Origin: JADIYM01 sp964641945
Lineage (GTDB): Bacteria; Acidobacteriota; Blastocatellia; UBA7656; JADIYM01
Length of the DNA stretch: 6,237 nucleotides
Assembly: GCA_964641945.1 (NCBI GenBank)
Contig: CAZXLQ010000299.1
Coordinates: forward strand, 1 to 6,237
Direction: 5' to 3'
This document shows positions 6,096-6,237 of the stretch, in pieces. The translations under genes were made by a program, and so were the position numbers. Position 1 is the stretch's first letter, and the number at the start of each line of letters is the position of its first letter. The notes under the pieces were generated by a model. The model was not told the origin of the DNA. It saw nothing but the letters and a program-made list of their open reading frames with translations, and searched no databases.

Positions 6096-6237
6096 AGCAG
6101 GTCACGATCCTATGGTGGCGCGTGGCGGGTCCGTCGAGTAGACGGTGCGAGGCATCAGAACCGCGAGCGGTAGCGAGCGGCCTGCGGACAGGCGCAAGTT
6201 TCGAAACGTCCAAATGCTACGGAAGAGCTGGCCGAGG
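6096..6237. other. Downstream region, non-coding as far as visible
   Basis: After the second flippase stop I see no supported gene. A + strand frame with GTG at 6145 and ATG at 6214 runs open off the window end. It passes through the repeat at 6155-6176 and has no ribosome binding site, so I do not call it. The stretch holds the right copy of the 22-nt repeat, a tandem GCGAGCGG pair (6163-6170 and 6173-6180), a short hairpin with stem GCCTG/CAGGC (6180-6193), and a 10-base perfect palindrome GTTTCGAAAC (6198-6207). No hairpin is followed by a T-run, so no intrinsic terminator is evident. Confidence 0.5.
6155..6176 (+). repeat. 22-nt dispersed repeat, right copy
   Basis: It begins TCAGAAC and contains the core GAGCGGTAGCGA. 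It matches the complement of 104-125 at 20 of 22 positions. Internally ACCGC-GA-GCGGT (6160-6171) is a perfect small inverted repeat, and GCGAGCGG is repeated two bases later, which extends the element to about 6180. A hairpin with stem GCCTG/CAGGC (6180-6193) follows at once. The arrangement resembles bacterial intergenic REP-like elements; whether it is abundant in the genome cannot be seen here. Confidence 0.5.

Noticed and set aside
6180..6193. Hairpin GCCTG/CAGGC as a terminator for the operon
   Set aside because: Only five base pairs and no T-run after it; more likely part of the repeat element.
6145..6237. Possible start of a downstream gene (GTG 6145 or ATG 6214, frame open to the window end)
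   Set aside because: No ribosome binding site, the GTG version would translate through the repeat, and only eight codons follow the ATG. A gene may begin just beyond the window, but this cannot be supported here.
1..6237. tRNA, rRNA, CRISPR array, transposase or phage genes
   Set aside because: No regularly spaced repeats, tRNA-like cloverleaf or mobile-element coding sequence was seen on reading either strand.

Overview
The window is high-GC bacterial DNA with three long genes on the + strand and little else: a secreted M1-type zinc metallopeptidase (274-2739), followed by two different MurJ/MviN-type membrane flippases in tandem (2774-4357 and 4425-6095). Gaps of 34 and 67 bases and a common orientation suggest one transcription unit. 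The signal peptide and the style of the three proteins suggest a diderm of the Acidobacteriota type, with Gemmatimonadota as an alternative. This placement comes from remembered protein style, not a search, and is only moderately secure.

Layout. Bases 1-273 hold no gene I can support, but carry repeat-like sequence, a small perfect hairpin and a weak -10-like box. The M1 gene encodes a signal peptide, an N-terminal region of about 225 residues that I cannot assign, and then a recognisable M1 core with HEVAH, the distal Glu and the catalytic-type Tyr. The usual GxMEN motif is replaced by GNFGQAWP. The first MurJ homologue (527 aa) has the family fold, but by eye alignment lacks two of the four central-cavity arginines known to be essential in E. 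coli MurJ. The second (556 aa) keeps all four and has an extra hydrophilic N-terminus and a short loop insertion. Bases 6096-6237 are non-coding as far as I can see, and carry a repeat that matches, inverted, a segment near base 104-125.

How the genes may work together. MurJ flips lipid II for peptidoglycan synthesis, so the tandem pair points to cell-envelope biogenesis. The second copy is the better candidate for the housekeeping lipid II flippase. The first may have another substrate, another gating chemistry, or a partner role. The exported peptidase would act outside the cytoplasmic membrane; any direct link to the flippases is inferred from gene order only. The most notable signals are the diverged tandem MurJ pair, the GxMEN-less peptidase with its unassigned N-terminal region, and the inverted 22-base repeat pair that brackets the cluster. 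I found no complete new system such as a defence island, CRISPR array or mobile element.
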